Assembly: GCA_016840305.1 (NCBI GenBank)
Contig: JAEOSP010000173.1
Location: 1 to 25,241, forward strand
Length of the DNA: 25,241 nt
From: Candidatus Hodarchaeota archaeon
GTDB taxonomy: Archaea > Asgardarchaeota > Heimdallarchaeia > Hodarchaeales > Hodarchaeaceae
Reading direction: 5' to 3'
The translations under genes were made by a program, and so were the position numbers. Position 1 is the stretch's first letter, and the number at the start of each line of letters is the position of its first letter. Below are positions 14,629 through 21,450 of this stretch, one piece after another. The notes beneath the pieces are model-generated. The model was not told the DNA's origin. It was given only the letters and a program-made list of their open reading frames with translations, and did not search any database.

Positions 14629-14907
14629 ATGCAAAACAAAATGCAAGTAACTACCCAATTCGGTTTCAAAAGATCTATTGATCGCTTAATCCAGTTAGTA
14701 TACTTATCTTCTAACTTCTTTTCCTCGATTGAAATATCAGACAATGTTTGTGCAATTAATCTCAAGGAAAATAAGTACTCAGAAGAGGAACGTAATAAAT
14801 TACTAACATATTTCTTAGATCTTATTGATACTCTTTCATTAGAAAAGATTTGCCTTACTCAGGATCCGGATAATGAGTTACGATACTATTACAACGGAGG
14901 ATTTTGA
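14629..14907 (+). CDS. Small protein of unknown function, first gene of a four-gene cluster
   Basis: This 92-residue soluble protein looks like alpha/beta alternation. A first helix (RSIDRLIQLVYLSSNFFSSI, 15-34) is followed by a short strand (VCAINLK), an acidic helix (SEEERNKLLTYFLDLIDTLS, 51-70) and an ending LRYYYNGGF. I do not recognise a family. A TATA-like AAGTATATT (14601-14609) sits about 24 bases before ATG 14629, suggesting a leaderless transcript; ATG 14641 is an alternative. Its stop (14905-14907) is 2 bases from the next ATG, and its last codons contain the GGAGG of that gene, so translation is probably coupled. This and the next three genes form a same-strand set. Confidence 0.6.
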   Translation: MQNKMQVTTQFGFKRSIDRLIQLVYLSSNFFSSIEISDNVCAINLKENKYSEEERNKLLTYFLDLIDTLSLEKICLTQDPDNELRYYYNGGF

Positions 14908-14909
14908 TC

Positions 14910-15365
14910 ATGTACTCAGAATATTATACTCTCAATTACAAAAACCCCTCTTCCAAGAACAATTCCAAAGAAATTGACCAGAAGGAGAAAACTATGAGCT
15001 CCCAGAATAGTAGTAAACGTACTCGTGAAATAGTTGAGAAAACAGATTTAGAAACTTCTCGAATTGCCGATAGAGCTTTATTACTGCTTTCATTCAAAGA
15101 TACACCTACACAGAACCTCCATCATGTTCTTCAGGTTCTTGGAATTCATTCAGTTGAAGAAAAAAAGATGATTCTCTTAGAAATTTTCCGACTCATTAGA
15201 GAAGGAATTGTTTATGTGCCCCGAGGTTTACCTCTCTTGATTGATAAAGGCATTGCCAACATAGAAGATATCTCGAAGATAGATCTTGTACTTCTCCAAC
15301 CCTATGATCATCTAATTGGCGAAGTTCAAAAAGAAATTGCAACCCTCAATAATAAACAGGATTAG
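14910..15365 (+). CDS. Helical protein of unknown function, second gene of the cluster
   Basis: From ATG 14910 the product has 151 residues. GGAGG (14896-14900) lies 9 bases ahead, inside the end of the previous gene. A second start, ATG 14994, also has a good ribosome site (AAGGAG, 14982-14987) and would give a 123-residue form that drops a polar, probably disordered N-terminus. The body is mostly helical: TSRIADRALLLLSFKDTP (about 49-66), NLHHVLQVLGIHSVEEKKMI (about 69-88), LEIFRLIREGIVYVPRGLPL (about 90-109), then IANIEDISKIDLVLLQPYDH. The last two segments look like a compact helical or winged-helix-like unit. I recognise no family. The position between two other unknown genes suggests a complex. 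Confidence 0.6.
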   Translation: MYSEYYTLNYKNPSSKNNSKEIDQKEKTMSSQNSSKRTREIVEKTDLETSRIADRALLLLSFKDTPTQNLHHVLQVLGIHSVEEKKMILLEIFRLIREGIVYVPRGLPLLIDKGIANIEDISKIDLVLLQPYDHLIGEVQKEIATLNNKQD

Positions 15366-15412
15366 CTATTTCCAGAGTTTTTAAAAGCAAAATTCAATGG
15401 TTGTAATAATCC

Positions 15413-15811
15413 ATGACAACACTCAACTTCAAGACTATTAGCTCCGCGCAATTAAGTGAATTAAAACTTCATTTGAAATTGATGAATGATGCTTCGGAGC
15501 ATGAATTAACTGCAAAATGGAATATTATTAAACATATGCAGGCAGATTTGGGCATACCTGATCTTCCTGTAGAGGAATTAGTTGAAATATTCACTCGTCT
15601 TGAAGAAGTTAGAAACACTTTTAAACTTAAATCAGTAACTTTTAATCATCTCAATGATATTTTAGCAGAAATAGATCTTGTAAAAAAAGAACTAAATGTT
15701 CCCAAGGACTTAGCTCTTGAAGAAGTCATTTCTATGATTTCATCTGAAATGGTTATGTTATTATGTGGTGATAGTAATTCCAAACTCGCGAAATTATTGC
15801 GTTTCTGCTAA
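15413..15811 (+). CDS. Helical protein of unknown function, third gene of the cluster
   Basis: This 132-residue soluble, nearly all-helical protein contains several amphipathic helices: SSAQLSELKLHLKLMNDA (10-27), LTAKWNIIKHMQADLG (32-47), PVEELVEIFTRLEEVRNTFK (52-71), TFNHLNDILAEIDLVKKEL (75-93) and ALEEVISMISSEMVMLLC (101-118). The pattern fits a helical bundle or short coiled coil, a likely protein-interaction module. There are no catalytic motifs and I recognise no family. It begins 47 bases after the second gene, with no clear ribosome site, and ends 109 bases before the large gene of the cluster. The intervening gap carries a TATA-like AAATATCTA near 15869, so the last gene may have its own promoter. 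Confidence 0.6.
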   Translation: MTTLNFKTISSAQLSELKLHLKLMNDASEHELTAKWNIIKHMQADLGIPDLPVEELVEIFTRLEEVRNTFKLKSVTFNHLNDILAEIDLVKKELNVPKDLALEEVISMISSEMVMLLCGDSNSKLAKLLRFC

Positions 15812-15920
15812 GCGATTTGAGTACCAATTACTGCACAGATTTTCAGTTATGAACTCATTTTAGTATCAAAATATCTAAAAAGCTCGATTTACCTCACTCA
15901 GAAGAAAAAGGTCATTTACC

Positions 15921-17354
15921 ATGTCACTTCCTTTTACACTTAACACAGCCCAAGAATGGTTGGATAATATTCCTCCATTTCTTGTATCTTTAGATTCTTC
16001 ATCAGAGTTTGTTTCAAAGAATGAAATACCTGAATACTTATCCTCAACACTTCTATTATATTTTAATCAGGCACCTCAAGAGTTTGGGAAGAAAATAATT
16101 TACATCTTGGAAAATGCCTCTGATCCAGGTAAGTATGTTTTTCTCAAAACCTTATTAGGAGTTTCAGAAATTTGGGGAGATTTAGTAAAGATAGAAGGTG
16201 TCTATCCAGCATTAACCGAGCTAGCTCTAACTACTGATAAAATTTACTCGAACACAGCAATTAATCTCTCTAAGAAGTTGGAAGAAGTTGCATCGGAGAT
16301 ATACCGTGTAGCTGCCATTGAAGAAAGTATAGTCACTCCTGTAGGAGAAGAATTTGACAGCTTTGATGAATCTGAATTATCCGAAATATCCTCACATACA
16401 TCTGGTGGCTTTGGTCGATCTGAACCGAAAGCTAAAAAAAAATCAAGGGCTTTATCTCCTCCTGGAACAACAGCTCCTAAATCACAACCCCTTCCATCAA
16501 TGATGAAGGAATTTAAACCAGCACCACCTCCGCCATCACCAGCTCCATCTGTTGGTAGTGCTGCTCCTATTCCAGCGAAATCAAGCTTACCAGAGTCTGC
16601 TCCATTTGAACTAAAAGATGAAGAAAAACTGGCTGAACCTGTAAGTGAATCAATCTCCGCTGATAGTACAGTTAAAGATTCTAAGCAAATCTTTACACAT
16701 GTTCATTATTATAGCAGGATGAATTCACACAAAATATATCCATTCACTGTTTCTTTGTCAAGTTTGGCAAAAAAAGTAAGGAGACAACGGATGGGAAATA
16801 TCATATCTGGAGAACGTGAGGCGGAAACACAGGCCGATTTTGAATTGGGTAGAGACACAAATCAAATCATGGTTGAGCCATTAATTTCAGGATGTCTTGT
16901 ACAACCGACTTTTCAGTATGTAGATCCAGAGAAATTACCTGCGGAACTTACGTTTTATATAACGCCATTAGTAGAATCTGGGTTACAATCTACAAAACTA
17001 AAAGGATTCTTGATAATTAAATCCGAATTAGGAACGATTCTACAAAAAATGCCATTATCAAACATTTCTGTGGTTAGTAATCGCGTATCAAAGATCGCAG
17101 CAATAGTAGGTGCTATCGGTGGTGCATCTTTACCTGTTATGGACTTTCTTTTCCCCTTGGGATTGCAAAACGCAGTAACAGACCAATTATCATATGCATT
17201 ACCTGAAATTGCAAATTCTATCAACATTAGAGACCTTTTAACGGTTGGTCAGATATCTATTTTTGTCTTATGCATCAGCTTTGGAATATTTTGGTATTGG
17301 TGGAAAGGTCGTTCAAAGTTGGCTCCAAGAGAAAAATTGTCCATTAATTTGTAA
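15921..17354 (+). CDS. Membrane-anchored protein with polyproline linker and beta-sandwich-like domain
   Basis: This is a 477-residue protein in four parts. Residues 1-135 are helical. About 140-255 is a disordered linker rich in Pro, Ser, Ala and Glu with a run APPPPSPAPS (201-210). About 256-390 is a beta-rich domain, with FTHVHYYSRMNSHKIYPFTV (258-277), VEPLISGCLVQPTFQYVD (318-335), ELTFYITPLVESG and KGFLIIKSELGTILQKMPLS. The C-terminus has a hydrophobic Gly-rich segment (392-415) and a clear membrane helix (about 444-461) ending in KGR. The RMN-x-x-K-x-Y-P and P-x-x-x-G-C-L-V patterns resemble beta-sandwich modules I recall from multidomain signalling or conflict proteins of bacteria; that is a recollection, not a search result. 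It could be an anchored scaffold whose soluble domains recruit the three small proteins encoded upstream. An AAAGGT lies just before the ATG. Confidence 0.6.
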   Translation: MSLPFTLNTAQEWLDNIPPFLVSLDSSSEFVSKNEIPEYLSSTLLLYFNQAPQEFGKKIIYILENASDPGKYVFLKTLLGVSEIWGDLVKIEGVYPALTELALTTDKIYSNTAINLSKKLEEVASEIYRVAAIEESIVTPVGEEFDSFDESELSEISSHTSGGFGRSEPKAKKKSRALSPPGTTAPKSQPLPSMMKEFKPAPPPPSPAPSVGSAAPIPAKSSLPESAPFELKDEEKLAEPVSESISADSTVKDSKQIFTHVHYYSRMNSHKIYPFTVSLSSLAKKVRRQRMGNIISGEREAETQADFELGRDTNQIMVEPLISGCLVQPTFQYVDPEKLPAELTFYITPLVESGLQSTKLKGFLIIKSELGTILQKMPLSNISVVSNRVSKIAAIVGAIGGASLPVMDFLFPLGLQNAVTDQLSYALPEIANSINIRDLLTVGQISIFVLCISFGIFWYWWKGRSKLAPREKLSINL

Positions 17355-17407
17355 GAAATATCTTATCGGACATTTAATGTGATTTCGCATTGAATGAAGG
17401 AATTTAA

Positions 17408-18229
17408 ATGACATTTAAGACAGGATTAACGATTCAAGCTATTATGGGCCTAAGTCCATCCCATATCGTGTCACTTGGTTCTGCAATTAATCTTCAACAT
17501 GTTGAGTTTGATATTTCAGTATTCACAGATATTGTAAAGGTTGTTGAGGGTTTAAAAACAGAACAAACAGCTATTCATGCACCCTATATGGAAGATTACA
17601 ATGTAGACTTATCATCTAGGAATTCTACTGTTGATAATTTTATTGATGACGTTAATCAATGGAAATCGGATCTAAATGTAATTGGAGTAGTAGTGCACCC
17701 CCCTATTGACGCAGGTGGTGACCTTGATTTATTCTACGATCGATTGGAAAAAATTCCATTCCCTCTTCTTGAGAATATGCCTTATCAATCATGGGATGAT
17801 TTTCAGGAGTTCTTTGACACCACTAAATCTAATGTCAGTAATAAGCTTGGAATTTGTTTTGATATCCCTCATTCCTATATCACTAATGGAGAGAATTTCT
17901 TAGACCTTCCTAAGGAAGTCTTAGGTCATATCAAATCCAAGAATGGATATATTCATATTTCAGGCGGAACTAGAGAAGAAGATACCCATTATCCTTTATT
18001 AACTGAAGGAGATATGCCTTTTTCAGAAGTTAAAAAATTCTTGAAGGAAATAACATTCAGGGGAACCGTTACAATGGAACTTGCCCCTCGCAATCTTCAA
18101 GATATTGAAAAAATCCTTCATTCGTATGCAATGATGCTAAGTGTCGCAAATAGGAGAAAACATCAACTTTTGGTTAGAATCAAAACACCTTTCGTTATGA
18201 GAAAAATCTCCAAGCTACCAAAATCGTAA
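17408..18229 (+). CDS. Xylose-isomerase-like TIM-barrel protein (sugar phosphate isomerase/epimerase family)
   Basis: This is a 273-residue protein of the AP-endonuclease-2/xylose-isomerase-like barrel. Candidate metal ligands lie on the expected strands: E122 in PLLENMPYQ, D152 and H155 in ICFDIPHSY, H183 in GYIHISGG, and E224 in TVTMELAPR. H57 (AIHAPY) and H97 (VVVHPP) line the same face. The protein is about the usual length, with no signal peptide, so it is cytoplasmic. The likely activity is isomerisation or epimerisation of a sugar or related ketose, but the fold also includes endonucleases, and substrate cannot be read from the sequence. Its position 91 bases before an alpha-glucosidase favours sugar metabolism. 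It follows the large membrane protein by 53 bases. Confidence 0.8.
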   Translation: MTFKTGLTIQAIMGLSPSHIVSLGSAINLQHVEFDISVFTDIVKVVEGLKTEQTAIHAPYMEDYNVDLSSRNSTVDNFIDDVNQWKSDLNVIGVVVHPPIDAGGDLDLFYDRLEKIPFPLLENMPYQSWDDFQEFFDTTKSNVSNKLGICFDIPHSYITNGENFLDLPKEVLGHIKSKNGYIHISGGTREEDTHYPLLTEGDMPFSEVKKFLKEITFRGTVTMELAPRNLQDIEKILHSYAMMLSVANRRKHQLLVRIKTPFVMRKISKLPKS

Positions 18230-18249
18230 CCAGCTGATTAGTTACAAAA

Positions 18250-18265
18250 GTGGATAACAATTCAC
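18250..18265. promoter_or_regulatory. Imperfect palindrome upstream of the glucosidase, candidate sugar operator
   Basis: GTGGATAACAATTCAC has arms GTGGAT and ATTCAC (one mismatch) around a 4-base centre. It lies about 55-70 bases before the ATG of the GH13 gene and upstream of a TATA-like GAATATTAAA (about 18282-18291). It happens to resemble the core of the bacterial lac operator; given an archaeal host this is probably coincidence, but its placement fits a regulator site. Confidence 0.25.
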
Positions 18266-18320
18266 GAAAATCTTGTTCTTAGAATATTAAAGTTAGTATT
18301 CCTCAAGAGAAGGATAAAAA

Positions 18321-19970
18321 ATGGAAAAAAGTAGTAATTGGTGGAAAAAATCTGTTTTTTATCAAATTTATCCTCGTTCTTTTAGTGATAGCACAAATTC
18401 GGGTATCGGGGATCTTCAAGGTATTATTCAAAAACTTCCCTACCTCAAAGATCTAGGTATTGACGCACTATGGATTTCTCCATTCTATCCATCTCCACAG
18501 GAAGATGTTGGTTATGATATAACTGCCTTCTTTGATATTGATCCCGAATATGGAACAATGAAAGATTTTGATGAGCTACTCCTCACTATCAAAGATCTGG
18601 AATTAAAAATAATCATGGATATGGTATTAAACCATACATCTCATAAGCATAAGTGGTTCATTGAATCTAAATCAGATTTACATAATGCAAAACGTGATTG
18701 GTATATCTGGCGTAAAGGCCGTGGTTCCAAAGGCAACAAACCACCAAATAATTGGAAATCAATAATTGGAGGATCAGCGTGGGAATGGGATAAAGAAACG
18801 AAGGAATTTTATCTGCATCAATTCCTCCCATGTCAGCCAGATCTTAATTGGCGTCATCCAGAAGTTCAAAAAAATATGTTTGAAGCTCTTAAATTTTGGT
18901 TAGACAAAGGTGTGGATGGTTACAGGTTAGATATGATTTATACGGTCTATGAAGATAATGAATTTCGAGATAATCCAATTAGCCAATATTTATTTCCATC
19001 ACATAAGCGCTTAGATTCTCTATTTCAGAATCCAGTATACACTCAATTTTTACCTGAGACCATTAACTTATGTTACCAATTGCAAGAATTAGTAAAAACA
19101 TATTCCCCAGAGAGAATACTTGTAGGAGAAGCAGTAGGAGGCCCAAAGTTATTCCATCCCCTTTATGGTAATGATGAACAGGATGGTTTAAATTTAGTTT
19201 TTGATTTTCAATTTGCAAATCAACCATTTTCAGCTAGAAAATTTCAAAAGGCGATAACTAGTAGCCAAAAAGTTCTTAGTAAGCGATGGCCCTGTTATAG
19301 CTTCTCAAATCACGATTCAACAAGAATGATATCTCGTCATGGTAATGATGAGAGTAAAGCTAGATTACTAACTTTGCTACTTCTTACATTGAGGGGTACA
19401 CCGTTCATATACCAAGGAGAAGAAATAGGGATGCATCAAGTAGATGTTCCAAAAAAATTATCAAAAGATCCTATTAGAAATCTTAGGATCAGGGGTATCC
19501 CAATTGGACGATTCTATGGTAGAGATGGATGTCGAACTCCTATGCAATGGGATAGTTCTCCACGTAATGCAGGATTTTCTCCTGATGCTGAGGCTGAACC
19601 TTGGTTGCCTGTCTCTTCAAATGTCAGAAAAATTAATGTACAAACTCAAATTGGCGATAAAAACTCAATGCTGTCCTTTTATAAAAGATTATTACAGCTT
19701 AGAAAAGAATATTACTGTTTACAAATTGGAGATATGTCAACTGTCTTTTGTGAAGAGAATAAATACCTTTACTACTCAAGAAGTAAGGGTGACCAAAACC
19801 TTGGAATAATCTTGAATTTTGGAAAAAAAGATATATCAATAGTAAATCCATATCAAAAAGGTGCAATACGATTGTTTTCTACAATTGATTATAAGGAAAA
19901 CCAAAGGGAAGTAAACATTTCTAAATCCTTATTTCTTCAGAAGTATGAAGGAATTATTCTACAATATTGA
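18321..19970 (+). CDS. GH13 alpha-glucosidase (oligo-1,6-glucosidase/trehalose synthase-like)
   Basis: This is a full-length 549-residue glycoside hydrolase family 13 enzyme. The catalytic set is intact: nucleophile D204 in GVDGYRLDM (198-205, region II), acid/base E270 in ILVGEAVG (266-273, region III) and stabiliser D332 in FSNHDST (328-334, region IV). Region I is DMVLNHTS (100-107). The opening WWKKSVFYQIYPRSF (7-21) and the CRTPMQWDSS segment (404-413) are typical of the oligo-1,6-glucosidase/alpha-glucosidase/trehalose synthase subgroup. It has no signal peptide, so it acts on sugars inside the cell, hydrolysing or transferring alpha-linked glucose; exact linkage preference is uncertain. 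A GAAGGAT ribosome-site-like stretch lies about 7 bases before the ATG. It probably works in the same sugar route as the TIM-barrel protein upstream. Confidence 0.93.
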   Translation: MEKSSNWWKKSVFYQIYPRSFSDSTNSGIGDLQGIIQKLPYLKDLGIDALWISPFYPSPQEDVGYDITAFFDIDPEYGTMKDFDELLLTIKDLELKIIMDMVLNHTSHKHKWFIESKSDLHNAKRDWYIWRKGRGSKGNKPPNNWKSIIGGSAWEWDKETKEFYLHQFLPCQPDLNWRHPEVQKNMFEALKFWLDKGVDGYRLDMIYTVYEDNEFRDNPISQYLFPSHKRLDSLFQNPVYTQFLPETINLCYQLQELVKTYSPERILVGEAVGGPKLFHPLYGNDEQDGLNLVFDFQFANQPFSARKFQKAITSSQKVLSKRWPCYSFSNHDSTRMISRHGNDESKARLLTLLLLTLRGTPFIYQGEEIGMHQVDVPKKLSKDPIRNLRIRGIPIGRFYGRDGCRTPMQWDSSPRNAGFSPDAEAEPWLPVSSNVRKINVQTQIGDKNSMLSFYKRLLQLRKEYYCLQIGDMSTVFCEENKYLYYSRSKGDQNLGIILNFGKKDISIVNPYQKGAIRLFSTIDYKENQREVNISKSLFLQKYEGIILQY

Positions 19971-19999
19971 TAATTTATTAATTATATATTAAGACTTAT

Positions 20000-21103
20000 T
20001 TAAGACTCATCATCATTAATTGTTAAATACCCCCCATATTTTGCGTGAATCGCGCAAGTACCTTCTGTTCCAACCATACATGGCCCCACAGGATTTTCTG
20101 GAGTGCAAACCTTATTGAAAAGGGAACACTTTTCTGGATAAATCTTACCTAAAATGACATCGGCACATCTACATCCTTTCGGAATATCACGTCCTTTTGA
20201 AACTGGAATGTCCTCTATCTTTCTAATATTATGAGAAGAATATGTTTCAGCAATTTCTAACCCAGATAGAGAGATTTCACCAATTCCTCTCCATTTTGCA
20301 TCAACAATTGAATAGGCTGTCTCCATTGCATTAAGCGCTGTAATATTTCCATCCCGAGTTACAACCCGTTGGTACAAGTTTTCAGTACGCGGTTGCTTTG
20401 ATGCTAATTGTTTAAGTATTTCAAGAATCCCAAACATCACATCTGCAGGTTCAAAGCCAGCTATAACTATTGGAACTTGATGCTTTGATGAAATAGGTTC
20501 GTACATACCTGAACCAGTAATTGCTGATACATGCCCAGGTGCTATAAACCCATCTACTTGAATATCAGGCTGTTCTAAAAGTAGATACATGGCTGGGGGA
20601 ACTAATCTGTGTGAGGAAAGTATTGAGAGATTGGGAGGAATTTTCTGGTTAAGGAGTTCAATAGCAACAATTGGAGCAGTTGTTTCAAAACCAATAGCAA
20701 AAAAAACTACTTTTTTTGAAGGATTATTTCTAGCATGTTTTATTACATCCAAAAAGCTGTAGACTATCTGAATAGAGGCACCTTCTGCACGAGCTGTTAA
20801 TAAAGATCCTTGGTTACTTGGTACACGTGACATATCACCAAATGTAGCAAGAGTGTAACCGTTCTTTGCTAACCAAATTGCCTGCTCAATATCTTCATTT
20901 GGACAAACACATACTGGACATCCAGGTCCGGCTATTACCTCAACATTTTTTGGAAGGAGTGATCGAATTCCCCAATGCGAAATTGTAAATTCATGAGTCC
21001 CACAAACATGACAAATTTTAATTTTATCCTCAATTTTATTTGCAATATCAGATATTTTCTCTCTCAGTTTATTAATCAGCTCGGGATCTTGATAGGATTT
21101 CAT
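20000..21103 (-). CDS. hypD: [NiFe]-hydrogenase maturation protein HypD
   Basis: HypD is the Fe-S scaffold that, with HypC, builds the Fe(CN)2CO group of [NiFe] hydrogenases, taking cyanide made by HypE/HypF. All family marks are present in the 367 residues: CGTHE (34-38), GPGCPVCVCP (59-68), the SHRLVPPAM segment, and the C-terminal cluster region. The C-terminal region has GCRCADVILG (310-319), cysteines at 326 and 333, and GPCMVGTEGTCAI (340-352). Length is normal for the family. No hypC, hypE, hypF or hydrogenase gene lies within this window, so the partners are elsewhere. The ATG at 21103 is preceded by a TATA-like element near 21137-21149 (minus strand). It is divergent from a Lrp/AsnC ligand-domain gene. 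Identification is very secure. Confidence 0.97.
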   Translation of the reverse strand: MKSYQDPELINKLREKISDIANKIEDKIKICHVCGTHEFTISHWGIRSLLPKNVEVIAGPGCPVCVCPNEDIEQAIWLAKNGYTLATFGDMSRVPSNQGSLLTARAEGASIQIVYSFLDVIKHARNNPSKKVVFFAIGFETTAPIVAIELLNQKIPPNLSILSSHRLVPPAMYLLLEQPDIQVDGFIAPGHVSAITGSGMYEPISSKHQVPIVIAGFEPADVMFGILEILKQLASKQPRTENLYQRVVTRDGNITALNAMETAYSIVDAKWRGIGEISLSGLEIAETYSSHNIRKIEDIPVSKGRDIPKGCRCADVILGKIYPEKCSLFNKVCTPENPVGPCMVGTEGTCAIHAKYGGYLTINDDES

Positions 21104-21136
21104 AACAAATAATAGCTCCGATCTATGAGAATTTTC

Positions 21137-21161
21137 TATTTATTTATAACGTTTTTATATT
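21137..21161. promoter_or_regulatory. Back-to-back TATA boxes of hypD and the RAM-domain gene
   Basis: On the plus strand, TTTTTATAT (21153-21161) is centred about 25 bases before ATG 21182, predicting a leaderless mRNA for the RAM-domain gene. On the minus strand, TTATAAATAAAT (about 21138-21149) lies about 40 bases before the hypD ATG, giving a short leader. The two promoters almost touch, so one bound protein could affect both. Confidence 0.5.
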
Positions 21162-21162
21162 G

Positions 21163-21174
21163 TGTCAATTGACA
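21163..21174. promoter_or_regulatory. Perfect 12-bp palindrome TGTCAATTGACA, candidate operator
   Basis: The palindrome sits between the TATA box (21153-21161) and ATG of the RAM-domain gene, where a bound dimer would block transcription start. It is also just upstream of the hypD promoter. Lrp-family proteins bind such short AT-centred dyads, but the adjacent RAM-domain protein has no DNA-binding domain, so the binder would be encoded elsewhere. Confidence 0.4.
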
Positions 21175-21181
21175 AATCATC

Positions 21182-21433
21182 ATGCGAGTTATTACCTATA
21201 TTCTCGTAAATGTAGACTTAGGCGAGAGTGACAATGTTTTACGGGATCTTATTAAAATTAAGGAAGTAAGATCAGCATCTGTCGTATCAGGTATTCATGA
21301 TTTGATTGTTCGTGTAGAAACTGATGATTTAGCACAGCTACACAATGTAACGACCCATGAAATACATAAAATCCCTCATATCATTCGTACCACTAGTCTT
21401 GTGGTTGGTAGTGAATTAACAATTCCTGAATAG
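21182..21433 (+). CDS. Stand-alone Lrp/AsnC ligand-binding (RAM) domain protein
   Basis: This 83-residue protein consists only of the RAM (regulation of amino acid metabolism) domain that normally forms the C-terminal half of Lrp/AsnC regulators. The beta-alpha-beta-beta-alpha-beta pattern is clear: ITYILVNVDLG (4-14), a helix (DNVLRDLIKI), VRSASVVSG, IHDLIVRVETDD (38-49), a helix (AQLHNVTTHEIHKI) and RTTSLVVG (69-76). No helix-turn-helix is present. Such proteins assemble into rings and bind amino acids at subunit interfaces, and can modify full-length relatives. The gene ends 17 bases before a membrane protein that carries the same kind of domain at its C-terminus, so they are almost certainly cotranscribed and may co-assemble (inference). 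A TATA box 25 bases upstream points to a leaderless transcript. Confidence 0.9.
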   Translation: MRVITYILVNVDLGESDNVLRDLIKIKEVRSASVVSGIHDLIVRVETDDLAQLHNVTTHEIHKIPHIIRTTSLVVGSELTIPE

Positions 21434-21450
21434 ATGAATCAATTAGCATT

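Noticed and set aside
19444..19809. 121-codon plus-strand frame inside the glucosidase gene
   Set aside because: Out of frame with an intact, full-length GH13 gene whose motifs are continuous; no sign of a frameshift.
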